Positions 15,299-23,972 are shown, numbered from the stretch's first letter. The stretch: DNA of 64,000 nt from CAVPDA01 sp963702495 (GCA_963702495.1 CAVPDA010000014.1:62001-126000); one strand, 5' to 3'. Program-made: numbers and translations. The notes: generated by a model from the sequence alone, not told the origin.

Positions 15299-16396
15299 GT
15301 CCCTATGGATCATCTCGGGTTCGTCGAAGTAGCCGAGGATGGCTTCGATCTCCGCGCTGGGGTGCCGCGCAATGCGGCGGGCTTCGGCGCTGGAGTAGTT
15401 GGCGAGGCCGCGGGCGATCTCCCGCCCTTCGATGTCGCGGCAGCCAACGACTGCGCCGCGTTCGAATTCCCCTTCCACCGCCACGATCCCGACCGGCAGC
15501 AGGCTCCTGCCCGCGGCCAGGGCGCTGGCGGCACCCGCATCCAGGGTCAGGCTGCCGGCGAGTTGCAGGTGGTCGGCGAGCCACTGCTTGCGGGCGGCGA
15601 GCGGCGGCACCGATGCCACCAGCAGGGTGCCGAGTTCCTCCCCCTGGCACAGGCGCAGCAGCGCATCCGGCTCGTGGCCGCTGGCGATCAGGGTGTGGGC
15701 GCCGCTGCGCGCGGCGCGCTGGGCGGCGCGCACTTTGGTGATCATGCCGCCCTTGCTGATGCCGCTGCCGGCGCCGCCGGCCATGGCGGCGTAGGCGGGA
15801 TCATCGGCCCGCCCCTGGCACACCAGCGTGGCGTTCGGGTCGCGGCGCGGATCGCCGGTGTACAGACCGGCCTGATCGGTGAGGATGACGAGGCAGTCGG
15901 CTTCGATCAGATTCGCCACCAGGGCGCCCAGCGTGTCGTTGTCCCCGAACTTGATCTCGTCGGTGACGACGGTGTCGTTCTCGTTGATGATCGGCACCAC
16001 GCCCAGTTCCATCAGGGCGGCGAGGGTGGAGCGGGCATTGAGATAGCGCTTGCGGTCGGCCAGGTCGTCGTGGGTGAGCAGGATCTGCGCCGTGTGCAGG
16101 CGGTGGCGCGAGAAGGCGCTCTCGTAGGCCTGCGCCAGCCCCATCTGGCCGATGGCGGCGGCGGCCTGCAACTCGTGCATGGCGTGGGGACGGGTCTTCC
16201 AGCCGAGGCGCTGCATGCCGGCGGCGATGGCGCCGGAGGAGACCATCACCACCTGCCGCCCGTCGGCGTGCAGGCGCGCGATCTGCCCCGCCCAGGCGGC
16301 GATGGCGTCGAGGGCGAGGCCGGCACCGTTGTTGGTGACCAGGGCGCTGCCGACTTTGACGACGAGGCGGCGGGCGTCGCGGACCAGGGTTCGCAT
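15281..16396 (-). CDS. proB: Glutamate 5-kinase
   Basis: Phosphorylates glutamate in the first step of proline synthesis. The 371-aa product has the amino-acid-kinase fold with VVKVGSALVTNNG at the N-terminus, VSSGAIAAGMQRLG near residue 52, NENDTVVTDEIKFGDNDTL near residue 140 and GTGGM-like SGISKGGMITKV near residue 215. A C-terminal PUA domain starts near residue 280. The ATG at 16396 follows a palindromic repeat rather than a strong Shine-Dalgarno. Order obg-proB is typical of betaproteobacteria. In the sequence as given, the true C-terminal frame of obg runs into proB without a stop, which is probably an indel artefact. Confidence 0.95.
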   Translation of the reverse strand: MRTLVRDARRLVVKVGSALVTNNGAGLALDAIAAWAGQIARLHADGRQVVMVSSGAIAAGMQRLGWKTRPHAMHELQAAAAIGQMGLAQAYESAFSRHRLHTAQILLTHDDLADRKRYLNARSTLAALMELGVVPIINENDTVVTDEIKFGDNDTLGALVANLIEADCLVILTDQAGLYTGDPRRDPNATLVCQGRADDPAYAAMAGGAGSGISKGGMITKVRAAQRAARSGAHTLIASGHEPDALLRLCQGEELGTLLVASVPPLAARKQWLADHLQLAGSLTLDAGAASALAAGRSLLPVGIVAVEGEFERGAVVGCRDIEGREIARGLANYSSAEARRIARHPSAEIEAILGYFDEPEMIHRDNMVLL

Positions 16397-16405
16397 GCTT
16401 AACTT

Positions 16406-16439
16406 CCGCTCTCCTCGTGGGAGAGGGTTGGGGAGCGGG
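16406..16439. repeat. CTCTCC/GGAGAG palindromic repeat upstream of proB
   Basis: CCGCTCTCCTCGTGGGAGAG followed by GGTTGGGGAGCGGG. It belongs to the same family as the trp operon repeats and sits between the obg C-terminal codons and the proB start. Confidence 0.75.
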
Positions 16440-16527
16440 TGCGGTGTCGCTGCGGCCATCCCCGTCCCGGCCACCTCTGCCGTCCAACGGGCGAGGAAAG
16501 CCTTCTTGTGCTGCTCCAGATGCTCCA

Positions 16528-17517
16528 TCACCGCGATACGTGAGCTCGCGGCAACCGCCGCCGTCGATCGCCGACACCGCGAAATGCCGCTCCACCGGGC
16601 CATAGCCCTGCAGGAATGCCGCGATGCGCGAGGGCGCGTTCCGCCTCGGGAATCAGGTCGATCTTGTTCATCACCAGCCAGCGCGGCTTGGCATGGAGCG
16701 CCTCGTCGTACTTGCGCAGTTCTTCGAGGATGGCGTGGGCGTCGTGCACCGGATCGGCAGCGGGATCGAGGGGGGCGATGTCCACGATGTGCAGCAGCAG
16801 GCGCGTGCGCTGCAGATGGCGCAGGAACTGGTGGCCCAGCCCGGCGCCCGCTGCCGCGCCCTCGATCAGTCCCGGGATGTCGGCGATGACGAAGCTGCGG
16901 TCACGATCGACCCGCACCACGCCGAGGTTGGGCTGGAGGGTGGTGAAGGGATAGTCGGCCACCTTGGGCCGGGCCGCCGATACGGCGCGAATGAACGTGG
17001 ACTTGCCGGCGTTCGGCATGCCCAGCAGGCCGACATCGGCCAGCACCTTCAATTCCAGCTTCAGCTCGCGGCGCTCGCCCGGTTCTCCCGGTGTGCACTG
17101 GCGCGGCGCGCGGTTGGTGCTGGACTTGAAATGGAGGTTGCCCAGTCCGCCCTTGCCGCCTTTCGCCAGCAGCGCCCTCTTGCCGTGCTGGTCGAGGTCG
17201 GCGATCAGCTCGCCGCTCTCCAGATCGTTGATGACGGTGCCCACCGGGAAGCGCAGTTCGATGTCCTCGCCGCCCTTGCCGTAGCAGTCGGCGCCGCGGC
17301 CGTTCTCGCCGCGCTGGGCGCGGAAGATGCGCGTGTAGCGGTAATCGATGAGGGTGTTGAGGTTCTCGTCCGCGGTGCCATAGATGCTGCCGCCGCGGCC
17401 GCCGTCGCCGCCGCTCGGGCCGCCCCGCGGCACATACTTCTCGCGGCGAAAGGTGGCGACGCCATCGCCGCCGTTGCCGGCGATGATCTCGATCTTGGCT
17501 TCGTCGAAGAATTTCAT
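16528..17517 (-). CDS. obg: GTPase Obg/CgtA, C-terminal frame disturbed as sequenced
   Basis: Essential GTPase acting in 50S ribosome assembly and stress control. Residues 1-158 form the glycine-rich Obg fold (AGNGGDGVATFRREKYVPRG, GGKGGLGNLHFKSSTNRAP). The G domain follows with G1 GMPNAGKST, G2/G3 YPFTTLQPNLG and DIPGLIEGAA, and G4 MNKIDLIP. After about 16625 the open frame departs from the family. The expected text continues in other frames (VERHFAVSAIDGGGCRELTY, then VMEHLEQHKKAFLA), implying two single-base shifts near 16625 and 16540. As read, the protein is 329 aa with an abnormal last 25 residues. Given that the gene is essential, sequence error is the best explanation. Confidence 0.9.
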   Translation of the reverse strand: MKFFDEAKIEIIAGNGGDGVATFRREKYVPRGGPSGGDGGRGGSIYGTADENLNTLIDYRYTRIFRAQRGENGRGADCYGKGGEDIELRFPVGTVINDLESGELIADLDQHGKRALLAKGGKGGLGNLHFKSSTNRAPRQCTPGEPGERRELKLELKVLADVGLLGMPNAGKSTFIRAVSAARPKVADYPFTTLQPNLGVVRVDRDRSFVIADIPGLIEGAAAGAGLGHQFLRHLQRTRLLLHIVDIAPLDPAADPVHDAHAILEELRKYDEALHAKPRWLVMNKIDLIPEAERALAHRGIPAGLWPGGAAFRGVGDRRRRLPRAHVSR

Positions 17518-17615
17518 GGATGGAATGACGGGGGATGGAAGCCGGCGGCGGCGAGCGTGAATCTCCCGCCGTTGCCGGCGATGATCTCGATTCTTCCTTC
17601 GTCGAAGAAGTTCAT
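17514..17615 (-). pseudogene. Duplicated 5' end of obg (33-codon frame)
   Basis: A second copy of the obg start lies 98 bases upstream of the real one. It encodes MNFFDEGRIEIIAGNGG, compared with MKFFDEAKIEIIAGNGG in obg, then diverges and stops at a TGA that overlaps the true obg ATG. The two copies share about 50 bases with a few substitutions. It may be translated as a 33-aa leader coupled to obg, or be leftover from a duplication linked to the hicBA insertion just upstream. Confidence 0.75.
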
Positions 17616-17649
17616 GGCATGGGCGGGACGCAGGGAAAAGCGGAGGCGG

Positions 17650-17832
17650 TCAAGCTTCGATGCCGAGCTGTTTGAGGATCAGGCGAACCAGGGAATCCTT
17701 GACTTCCGCATGTCTGGGGATGGGCGCCTTGCGGCCGTTGGTTGCGTTCGAGTAGATGTCGTGATTGGCACCATGACGATGCAGGGCGCAGTGATGCTTG
17801 AGCAACAGCCGGATCAGTTGCTGCCGCTTCAT
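17650..17832 (-). CDS. hicA: HicA-type toxin (mRNA interferase)
   Basis: A 60-aa protein of the HicA family: a double-stranded RNA-binding-like fold acting as a ribosome-independent mRNA interferase. The N-terminus MKRQQLIRLLLKHHCALHRH leads to GANHDIYSN, with the catalytic His at residue 24, then PIPRHAEVKDSLVRLILKQLGI, the standard HicA C-terminal region. It overlaps hicB by 4 bases (ATGA), so the antitoxin gene is upstream, unlike the classic hicA-hicB order. It sits between rpmA and obg, which are normally adjacent. Confidence 0.88.
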   Translation of the reverse strand: MKRQQLIRLLLKHHCALHRHGANHDIYSNATNGRKAPIPRHAEVKDSLVRLILKQLGIEA

Positions 17833-18032
17833 GCGGCGATCAGCAGCGGCTTCTGTCGTGCCCCCGGCGGTGATGGCATGTCGTCATCTGCACGCAGCAA
17901 ACGGAAGACCTCGGCGATATTCTGTTCCAGTTCAGCCAGCGTCTCGCCTTGGGAAAAGCAGCCCGGTACTTCGCGCAAACGACCCACGTACCATCCGTCG
18001 TCGATCCAGTACTCCAGGGTAAGCGTAGCCAT
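17829..18032 (-). CDS. hicB: HicB-type antitoxin, short form
   Basis: A 67-aa partial RNase H-fold antitoxin with the characteristic YWIDDGWYVGRLREVPGCFSQ and ETLAELEQNIAEVFRLL segments. It lacks the C-terminal HTH or ribbon-helix-helix domain of longer HicB proteins, so autoregulation by DNA binding is not expected from this protein alone. A CAGGAGTTCCCCG Shine-Dalgarno lies before the ATG on the minus strand. The terminator after rpmA lies immediately upstream, so hicBA probably has its own promoter within about 50 bases. Confidence 0.88.
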   Translation of the reverse strand: MATLTLEYWIDDGWYVGRLREVPGCFSQGETLAELEQNIAEVFRLLRADDDMPSPPGARQKPLLIAA

Positions 18033-18085
18033 CGGGGAACTCCTGTTCTTGGCGCAAGGCTCCAGCTTAGGGGATTCAACAGCAA

Positions 18086-18114
18086 CAAAAAAGCCCTATC
18101 GCCAGGATAGGGCT
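18086..18114 (-). terminator. Rho-independent terminator after rpmA
   Basis: Read on the minus strand: AGCCCTATC-CTGGC-GATAGGGCT followed by a run of T. It separates the rplU-rpmA ribosomal transcript from hicBA-obg-proB. Confidence 0.92.
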
Positions 18115-18135
18115 TCGTGCCGCAATCTTGGAACT

Positions 18136-18399
18136 TCAGGCTTGGGCGGCGACGATGATCACCGTCTTGCGACGCTGGGGGCCCTTGGTTGCGAACTCCA
18201 CCGTCCCCGTCACCTTGGCGAACAGCGTGTGGTCCTTGCCCATGCCGACGTTCTCGCCGGCATGGAACTGGGTGCCGCGCTGACGCACGATGATGCTGCC
18301 GGCCGACACCAGCTGCCCGCCGTAGCGCTTGACGCCCAGCCGCTTTGATTCCGAATCGCGGCCGTTACGAGAACTGCCGCCTGCTTTCTTGTGTGCCAT
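18136..18399 (-). CDS. rpmA: 50S ribosomal protein L27
   Basis: An 87-aa L27, a component of the large subunit near the peptidyl-transferase centre. The N-terminus MAHKKAGGSSRNGRDSESKR, GVKRYGGQLVSAGSIIVRQR and FHAGENVGMGKDHTLFA are family hallmarks. The N-terminus has no cleavable extension of the firmicute type. It follows rplU by 12 bases, and a strong terminator lies just downstream. In related bacteria obg follows directly; here hicBA and a partial obg duplicate intervene. Confidence 0.97.
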   Translation of the reverse strand: MAHKKAGGSSRNGRDSESKRLGVKRYGGQLVSAGSIIVRQRGTQFHAGENVGMGKDHTLFAKVTGTVEFATKGPQRRKTVIIVAAQA

Positions 18400-18411
18400 G
18401 TTGCCGCCTCC

Positions 18412-18723
18412 TTACGCCGAGATGCCGTCGATGCGGATCTCGGTGAAATTCTGACGATGCCCCTGGTGCTTCTGGTAATGCTTGCGCCGGCGCATCTTGA
18501 AAATCTTCACCTTCGGGTGCCGGCCTTGCGCCAGCACCGTTGCCTTTACCTGGGCGCCGGTAACCAGGGGCGCGCCGATCTTCACCGACTCGCCATCGCC
18601 GATCATGAGCACCTGATCGAGCGTGATTTCCGTGCCCACGTCTGCCGGTATCTGTTCTACCTTGAGTTTTTCGCCGGCGGCAACGCGATACTGCTTGCCT
18701 CCGGTTTTTATGACCGCATACAT
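18412..18723 (-). CDS. rplU: 50S ribosomal protein L21
   Basis: A 103-aa L21, which binds 23S rRNA in the large subunit. It begins MYAVIKTGGKQYRVAAGEKL and has the C-terminal RNA-binding signature KIFKMRRRKHYQKHQGHRQN near residue 72. It is the first gene of rplU-rpmA and is divergent from ispB across 152 bases, the usual betaproteobacterial arrangement. Both promoters should lie in that gap. Confidence 0.97.
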   Translation of the reverse strand: MYAVIKTGGKQYRVAAGEKLKVEQIPADVGTEITLDQVLMIGDGESVKIGAPLVTGAQVKATVLAQGRHPKVKIFKMRRRKHYQKHQGHRQNFTEIRIDGISA

Positions 18724-18875
18724 GAGATGGACTCCGAGAAAGCTGCTGGAAAAACGCGCTATTCTACGGAAAACCGCGTGTCAGGTCAAAGCCATGCGTA
18801 CTTCCTTGACGCTCCGGGGAGGGGCGCCTACCATCGCGCTTTTTCTTCGACCGCCCGTTTTTTTCCCGCCACCCG

Positions 18876-19841
18876 ATGATTTCCGAGCTTTTCGCCCCGA
18901 TCGCCGAAGACATGCGCCGCGTGGACGACGTGATCCGCACGCGCCTGCATTCGGATGTCGTGCTGATCCGGCAGGTGGCCGAATATATCATCGGCAGCGG
19001 CGGCAAGCGCCTGCGTCCGGCGCTGGTCCTGTTCTCCGCCGGCGCCACCGGTTACCGCGGCGCCCACCACTGCGAGCTGGCGGCAGTGGTCGAGTTCATC
19101 CATACGGCGACCCTGCTGCATGACGACGTGGTGGACGAATCCGAACTGCGCCGTGGCAACAAGACGGCCAATGCCCTGTTCGGCAATGCCGCCTCGGTGC
19201 TGGTGGGCGACTTCCTCTATTCCCGTGCCTTCCAGATGATGGTCACCGTGGACAGCATGCCGGTGATGCGGGTGCTGGCCGATGCCACCAACACCATCGC
19301 CGAAGGCGAGGTGCTGCAACTGCTCAATTGCCACGACGCCGGTGTCGACGTCCCGTCGTATCTTCGCGTCATACGCTTCAAGACGGCCAAGCTGTTCGAG
19401 GCGGGTGCCCGGCTCGGCGCCATCCTCGGCCAGGTTTCGCCGCAGGTCGAGGACGGGCTGGCGCGCTATGGCATGCATCTGGGCACGGCGTTCCAGCTCA
19501 TCGACGACGTGCTCGACTATTCCGGCGACGAGCACGCCACCGGCAAACATCTGGGCGACGATCTGGCGGAGGGCAAGCCGACGCTGCCCCTGATCCACGT
19601 GCTGCAGCATGGCTCGGCCGAGCAGATCGCGTGCGTTCGCCATGCCATCGAGCAGGGCGGGCGGGAGGACTTTCCGGGCGTCCTGGCGGCAATCCGGGCC
19701 ACCGGCGCGCTGGAGGAGGCGCGGCGCATGGCGGTGGCCGAATCGGAACTGGCGATCGAATCCATGGCGCCGTTGCCGGATTCAAAATACAAGGAATGTC
19801 TGCTAGAATTGGCGCGCTTTTCTGTGGCGCGTGATCACTGA
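18876..19841 (+). CDS. ispB: Octaprenyl/polyprenyl diphosphate synthase
   Basis: Elongates farnesyl diphosphate with isopentenyl diphosphate to make the ubiquinone side chain. The 321-aa protein has the first Asp-rich motif in LLHDDVVDESELRRG near residue 83 and the second in FQLIDDVLDYSGDEHATGK near residue 207, plus GGKRLRPALVLFSA near residue 43. This is typical of long-chain trans-prenyltransferases. No strong Shine-Dalgarno is seen before ATG 18876 (CCGCCACCCG). A small hairpin and the tRNA-Pro gene follow. Confidence 0.94.
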   Translation: MISELFAPIAEDMRRVDDVIRTRLHSDVVLIRQVAEYIIGSGGKRLRPALVLFSAGATGYRGAHHCELAAVVEFIHTATLLHDDVVDESELRRGNKTANALFGNAASVLVGDFLYSRAFQMMVTVDSMPVMRVLADATNTIAEGEVLQLLNCHDAGVDVPSYLRVIRFKTAKLFEAGARLGAILGQVSPQVEDGLARYGMHLGTAFQLIDDVLDYSGDEHATGKHLGDDLAEGKPTLPLIHVLQHGSAEQIACVRHAIEQGGREDFPGVLAAIRATGALEEARRMAVAESELAIESMAPLPDSKYKECLLELARFSVARDH

Positions 19842-19897
19842 GCCGCCGGTTGCGGCGACGTGAGCCTCGCGCTGCGGCGCAGCGCCAAGTCTGTCGG

Positions 19898-19925
19898 GCC
19901 AAGCGCAAGCTTGGCTCTGTTGTTC
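19898..19925 (+). terminator. Weak hairpin after ispB
   Basis: GCCAAGC-GCAA-GCTTGGC followed by the T-rich TCTGTTGTTCT. The stem is only 7 bp, so it is a candidate rather than a firm terminator. It lies 57 bases after ispB and before tRNA-Pro. Confidence 0.45.
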
Positions 19926-19938
19926 TGGAAGGTCGATT

Positions 19939-20016
<78 letters not shown>

Positions 20017-20100
20017 TTCCGTTGTGTCGGTCCTGTCCGTGGCGGCGTTCTGCTCGCCACGGCATGCCGCTTCCGCTATATTCCGCCTGAGATTCGGAGC

Positions 20101-20337
20101 ATGGGACGCGTGGGCAAACTGATCCTCCTCTTGTTCGTGGCGCTGGTCGGCTGGCTGCTGTTCAAGGGCCTGAAGGCGCCCGCTCGGCGCGAAGAGGGGA
20201 AGCGCTCGCCGCAGGATCGGCCAGTGGAGCGCATGGTGATATGCGAGCACTGCGGCGTGCATCTGCCGGAGAGCGAAAGCCTGCATGTCGGCGAAAGGCA
20301 TTTCTGCTCCGAGGAACATCGTCGCCTCGCCGGCTGA
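20101..20337 (+). CDS. PP0621 family protein
   Basis: A 78-aa protein with one N-terminal membrane span (about residues 5-22), a basic linker, and a zinc-binding-like cluster: CEHCGVHLPESES, HVGERHFCSEEHRR, with Cys/His arranged C-x2-C...C-x3-H. This pattern matches the short PP0621 family found next to pilS in betaproteobacteria. The function is unknown. It precedes pilS by 10 bases in the same direction, so the two are probably cotranscribed. Confidence 0.82.
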   Translation: MGRVGKLILLLFVALVGWLLFKGLKAPARREEGKRSPQDRPVERMVICEHCGVHLPESESLHVGERHFCSEEHRRLAG

Positions 20338-20347
20338 TCGCCTGTCG

Positions 20348-21970
20348 ATGAGGGAATTCGCCCTCCCGGCCGTTTCCGGCGGCGCCACGGACACCGCCGA
20401 TTCCCTCTGGCGCTCCCTCAGTTTTTTCAATCTCTACCGGCTGGTGGCAGCCAGCGTATTCCTGCTCTTCATCTTTTACTATCGTCCCGGGCCGGGCATC
20501 GCCGCCCACGACCGCGCGCTGTTCCTGGCCGTCGACGCCGTCTATTGGGTACTCGCGCTCGGCTTCATCGTGACGCACCGGCGGTTGCCGCTGCGCTTCA
20601 GCACCCTGCTGACGGTGCAGGTACTCACGGACATCGTCGTGCTGACGCTGCTGCTGTACGCCAGCGGCGGACAGAAGAGCGGCCTGGCGGTGATGCTGCT
20701 GGTGGTTCTGGCGGGTGCCGGCCTGGTCGGTCACGGGCGCATGTCGCTGTTCTACGCGGCGATGGCGACGCTGGCGCTGCTGCTCGAGCAAGGCTACCGC
20801 AGCCTGGTGTCAGAGGTGTCCGACGCCGATTTCGTCCAGGTCGGGATCATCAGCATGGCCTTCTTCGCCACCGCGGCCTCGGCCCGCCTGCTGGCGCGGC
20901 GGGTGATCGCGCACGAGGAGCTGGCGCGCAGTCGCGGAGCGGCGCTGGCGGACCAGCTGCGGGTGAACCAGCGCATCATCCGCGATGTCCATGACGGCGT
21001 TCTGGTCCTCGATCCGCTCGGCAGCGTGCGTCAGAGCAATCCCCAGGCTGAAACGCTGCTCGGCCTGGGCGCGCTGGCGGGGCGCAACGCGGCGGATTTG
21101 CTGCCCGAGCTGGCGGAGCAGCTGCGCCGATTCGGGACCACCGCCGGCGAGCGCGCCATGCTGCTGCGCTTCGCCCCCGGCGGGCGATCGTTGCGCGCCC
21201 GCCTGGTGGGGGCGGGCGGCGACACCCTGGTGTTCCTGGAGGACATGGGCCGGCTGCAGGCCCAGGCGCAGCAGATGAAGCTCGCCGCCCTCGGCCGCCT
21301 CACCGCGAACATCGCCCACGAGATCCGCAATCCGCTGTCGGCCATCAGCCACGCCGCGGAGCTGCTGCGCGAAGAGAAGCGGGCCGACATGCAGCAGCGG
21401 CTGACCCGCATCATCCGCGACAACTCGCAGCGTCTGGACCGGATGGTGCGCGACGTGCTGGACCTCGGCCGCCGCGACCGCATCGAGCCCGAGCAGATCG
21501 CGCTGCAGCCATTTCTCGCCACCTTCCTCGACGAGTTCTGCATGCACGAAAAGGTTGCGCCGGATCTGTTCGATCGCGCGGCCGACGATGGTGCGACGCT
21601 GGTTTTCGACCGCGCCCACTTCAATCAGGTACTGTGGAACCTGCTCGGCAACGCCGTGCGCTATTGCAGCGGCGGTGCGGCGGCGATTCGGCTCCGGGCC
21701 GAGGTCAGCGCCGCGGCGAACCGCTGCGAACTGCACATCATCGACGACGGCAGCGGCATCGACGAGACGCTGCGCGGCCAGGTGTTCGAGCCGTTTTTCA
21801 CGACCCACAGCAAGGGCACCGGACTCGGGCTGTACATCGCTCGCGAGCTGTGCGAAGCCAACGGGGCGACTCTGACCCTGCGGGACAACGCGCCGGGCGC
21901 ACACTTCTGCATCACAGGCAAATACCGGAAATGGGAACTCGAAACGACAGGCGCAGCCGCTCCGAGCTAG
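20348..21970 (+). CDS. pilS: Sensor histidine kinase PilS
   Basis: Membrane sensor kinase of the PilS-PilR system that controls type IV pilin (pilA) transcription through sigma-54. The 540-aa protein has several hydrophobic helices in residues 30-185, a PAS-like domain at about 200-300, then the dimerisation/phosphorylation H-box AHEIRNPLSAISHAAELL near residue 325. The ATPase domain follows with N-box NLLGNAVRYC, G1 IIDDGSGID and G2 GTGLGLYIARE. The ATG at 20348 is preferred to a longer form that overlaps the preceding gene. It overlaps pilR by 40 bases. The pilin genes themselves are not in the window. Confidence 0.92.
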   Translation: MREFALPAVSGGATDTADSLWRSLSFFNLYRLVAASVFLLFIFYYRPGPGIAAHDRALFLAVDAVYWVLALGFIVTHRRLPLRFSTLLTVQVLTDIVVLTLLLYASGGQKSGLAVMLLVVLAGAGLVGHGRMSLFYAAMATLALLLEQGYRSLVSEVSDADFVQVGIISMAFFATAASARLLARRVIAHEELARSRGAALADQLRVNQRIIRDVHDGVLVLDPLGSVRQSNPQAETLLGLGALAGRNAADLLPELAEQLRRFGTTAGERAMLLRFAPGGRSLRARLVGAGGDTLVFLEDMGRLQAQAQQMKLAALGRLTANIAHEIRNPLSAISHAAELLREEKRADMQQRLTRIIRDNSQRLDRMVRDVLDLGRRDRIEPEQIALQPFLATFLDEFCMHEKVAPDLFDRAADDGATLVFDRAHFNQVLWNLLGNAVRYCSGGAAAIRLRAEVSAAANRCELHIIDDGSGIDETLRGQVFEPFFTTHSKGTGLGLYIARELCEANGATLTLRDNAPGAHFCITGKYRKWELETTGAAAPS

Positions 21971-23301
21971 CGCAGGTGCTGGTGGTCGACGACGAAGCCG
22001 ACATCCGCGAACTGCTGGATCTGACCATGGCGCGCATGGGACTGGCTGCCGACACCGCGGCCAACGTCGCCGACGCCAAGCGTCTGCTCGGCGGCAAGCA
22101 GTACCAGCTTTGCCTGACCGACATGCGCCTGCCCGACGGCAACGGTCTGGAGCTGGTGCGCTTCATCAGCGAGAACTGCCGCGATCTGCCGGTGGCCGTC
22201 ATTACCGCCTACGGCAGCGCCGAGAATGCAGTGGCGGCGCTCAAGGCCGGCGCCTTCGATTACCTGTCCAAGCCGGTGTCCCTGGACCAGCTGCGGGCGG
22301 TGGTGAAATCCGCCCTCAAGATCGCGCAGCCCGAGGCCGACCTCGACCAGCCGGGGGCCTACCAGTTGCTGGGTGAATCGCCGGCGCTGCAGCAGGTGCG
22401 CACCATGATCGCGAAACTGGCGAAGAGCCAGGCACCGGTCTATATCTCGGGCGAATCGGGCAGCGGCAAGGAGCGCGCCGCACGCCTGATCCACGTGCTC
22501 TCGCCGCGCGCCAGCCAGCCCTTCGTCCCCGTGAACTGCGGTGCGATCCCGGAGAACCTGATGGAGAGCGAGTTCTTCGGCTACAAGAAGGGCGCCTTCA
22601 CCGGCGCCGATGCCGATCGCGACGGCTTCTTCCAGGCCGCCCATGGCGGCACGCTGTTCCTCGACGAGGTGGCCGACCTGCCGCTGCAGATGCAGGTGAA
22701 GCTGCTGCGGGTGATCCAGGAGAAGCGCGTGCGCAGCATCGGCGACACGAGCGAGGATCCGGTCGATGTGCGCATCATCAGCGCCACCCATCAGAATCTG
22801 AAGGAGATGGTGGACAAGGGCCGGTTTCGCCAGGACCTGTTCTACCGACTCAACGTCATCGAACTCAAGATGCCCGCCCTGCGCGAATGCCGCGAGGATG
22901 TTCCGCTGCTGGCCGAAAAGATCCTGGAGCGTCTGGCGCGGGAAAGCGGCGCGCCCGTGCCGGGGCTGTCGCCGCAGGCGCTGCGGGCCCTGCAGGACTA
23001 TCCCTTCCCCGGCAATGTGCGGGAGTTGGAGAACGTGCTGGAGCGCGCGCTGGCGCTGCTCTCCGGTGAGGAGATCGGGGTCGAGGATCTGAACCTGTCA
23101 CCGGTCGAGGTGGAAACGGAAGGCACGCCGGCGGCCCACGGCGGCGGCCCGCTGCAGGACTATCTCGATCGGGTCGAGCGTCAGGCCGTCGTGGACGCCC
23201 TGCAGAAGACGCACTTCAACCGCACGGCGGCCGCCAAGCTGCTGGGCGTGACGTTCCGCTCGCTGCGCTATCGCATGGAGCGCCTCGGCCTCAAAGAGTG
23301 A
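21931..23301 (+). CDS. pilR: Sigma-54-dependent response regulator PilR
   Basis: NtrC-type activator of pilin transcription. The 456-aa protein has a receiver domain with VVDDEAD and the phosphoacceptor Asp64 in LTDMRLPDG. The AAA+ domain has Walker A GESGSGKERAA, the sigma-54-contact GAFTGA loop and Walker B GGTLFLDEVADLP. A Fis-like C-terminal HTH (FNRTAAAKLLGVTFRSLRYR) ends the protein. The start lies inside the end of pilS, indicating translational coupling, and its own stop overlaps the GTG of ampD. Confidence 0.95.
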   Translation: MGTRNDRRSRSELAQVLVVDDEADIRELLDLTMARMGLAADTAANVADAKRLLGGKQYQLCLTDMRLPDGNGLELVRFISENCRDLPVAVITAYGSAENAVAALKAGAFDYLSKPVSLDQLRAVVKSALKIAQPEADLDQPGAYQLLGESPALQQVRTMIAKLAKSQAPVYISGESGSGKERAARLIHVLSPRASQPFVPVNCGAIPENLMESEFFGYKKGAFTGADADRDGFFQAAHGGTLFLDEVADLPLQMQVKLLRVIQEKRVRSIGDTSEDPVDVRIISATHQNLKEMVDKGRFRQDLFYRLNVIELKMPALRECREDVPLLAEKILERLARESGAPVPGLSPQALRALQDYPFPGNVRELENVLERALALLSGEEIGVEDLNLSPVEVETEGTPAAHGGGPLQDYLDRVERQAVVDALQKTHFNRTAAAKLLGVTFRSLRYRMERLGLKE

Positions 23302-23876
23302 ACACGGATTCCGGCGCGGCGGACGGCGCAATCCTGGGCGGGGACGGCTGGCTGCGTGGCGTGCGGCGCGTGCCGTCGCCGAACTGCGATGCGCGCCCCG
23401 CCGGGGTGGCGCTCGATCTGGTCGTCGTTCATGCCATCAGCCTGCCACCGTGCGAGTTCGGGGGTGACGCCATCGAGCGCCTGTTCACCAACCGCCTCGA
23501 CCCGCAGGCCCATCCCTACTACCGGCAGATCCATGCGCTGCGCGTGTCCTCCCACTTCCTGGTGCGCCGCGACGGTGCCCTGACGCAGTTCGTGTCCTGC
23601 GAGCAGCGGGCTTGGCATGCAGGCGCGTCCGCATGGCGCGGGCGCGATCGCTGCAACGATTTTTCCGTCGGCATCGAGATCGAAGGCTGCGACGAGTCTC
23701 CTTTCGAAGCCGCGCAGTACGGCGCGCTGGCGGGGCTCGTCGCTGCCATCGAGCGCCGCCATGCCATCGCCGCCATCGTCGGTCATTCCGATGTCTCGCC
23801 CGGGCGCAAGACCGATCCGGGCCCCCACTTCGACTGGCTGCGCCTGCACGCCTTGCTCGCCGCGGCCCGCGGTTGA
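23298..23876 (+). CDS. ampD: 1,6-anhydro-N-acetylmuramyl-L-alanine amidase
   Basis: Cytoplasmic zinc amidase that cleaves anhydro-muropeptides during peptidoglycan recycling and so influences AmpR-type beta-lactamase induction. The 192-aa protein has the zinc-ligand His in VVHAISLPP, SSHFLVRRDGALTQFV, CNDFSVGIEIEGCD and the C-terminal ligands in VGHSDVSPGRKTDPGPHFDW. This matches cytosolic AmpD, without a signal peptide. The start is GTG, overlapping the pilR stop, an arrangement seen in related genomes. The upstream residues before VALDLVVVHA are less conserved. Confidence 0.93.
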   Translation: MNTDSGAADGAILGGDGWLRGVRRVPSPNCDARPAGVALDLVVVHAISLPPCEFGGDAIERLFTNRLDPQAHPYYRQIHALRVSSHFLVRRDGALTQFVSCEQRAWHAGASAWRGRDRCNDFSVGIEIEGCDESPFEAAQYGALAGLVAAIERRHAIAAIVGHSDVSPGRKTDPGPHFDWLRLHALLAAARG

Positions 23877-23972
23877 GTTCCCCATATCCGCCGCATGCGA
23901 GTGGCGTTGCAGCCGGACGCGCGCGGATGTTGCGTGCACGCTGCAACTAGCGGGAAATTCGCGAAAAAATTC

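Noticed and set aside
15281..17517. Obg-ProB fusion protein
   Set aside because: The open frame running from the obg C-terminal text into proB arises from the displaced frame and the loss of a stop; obg itself shows two shifts, so an indel artefact is more likely.
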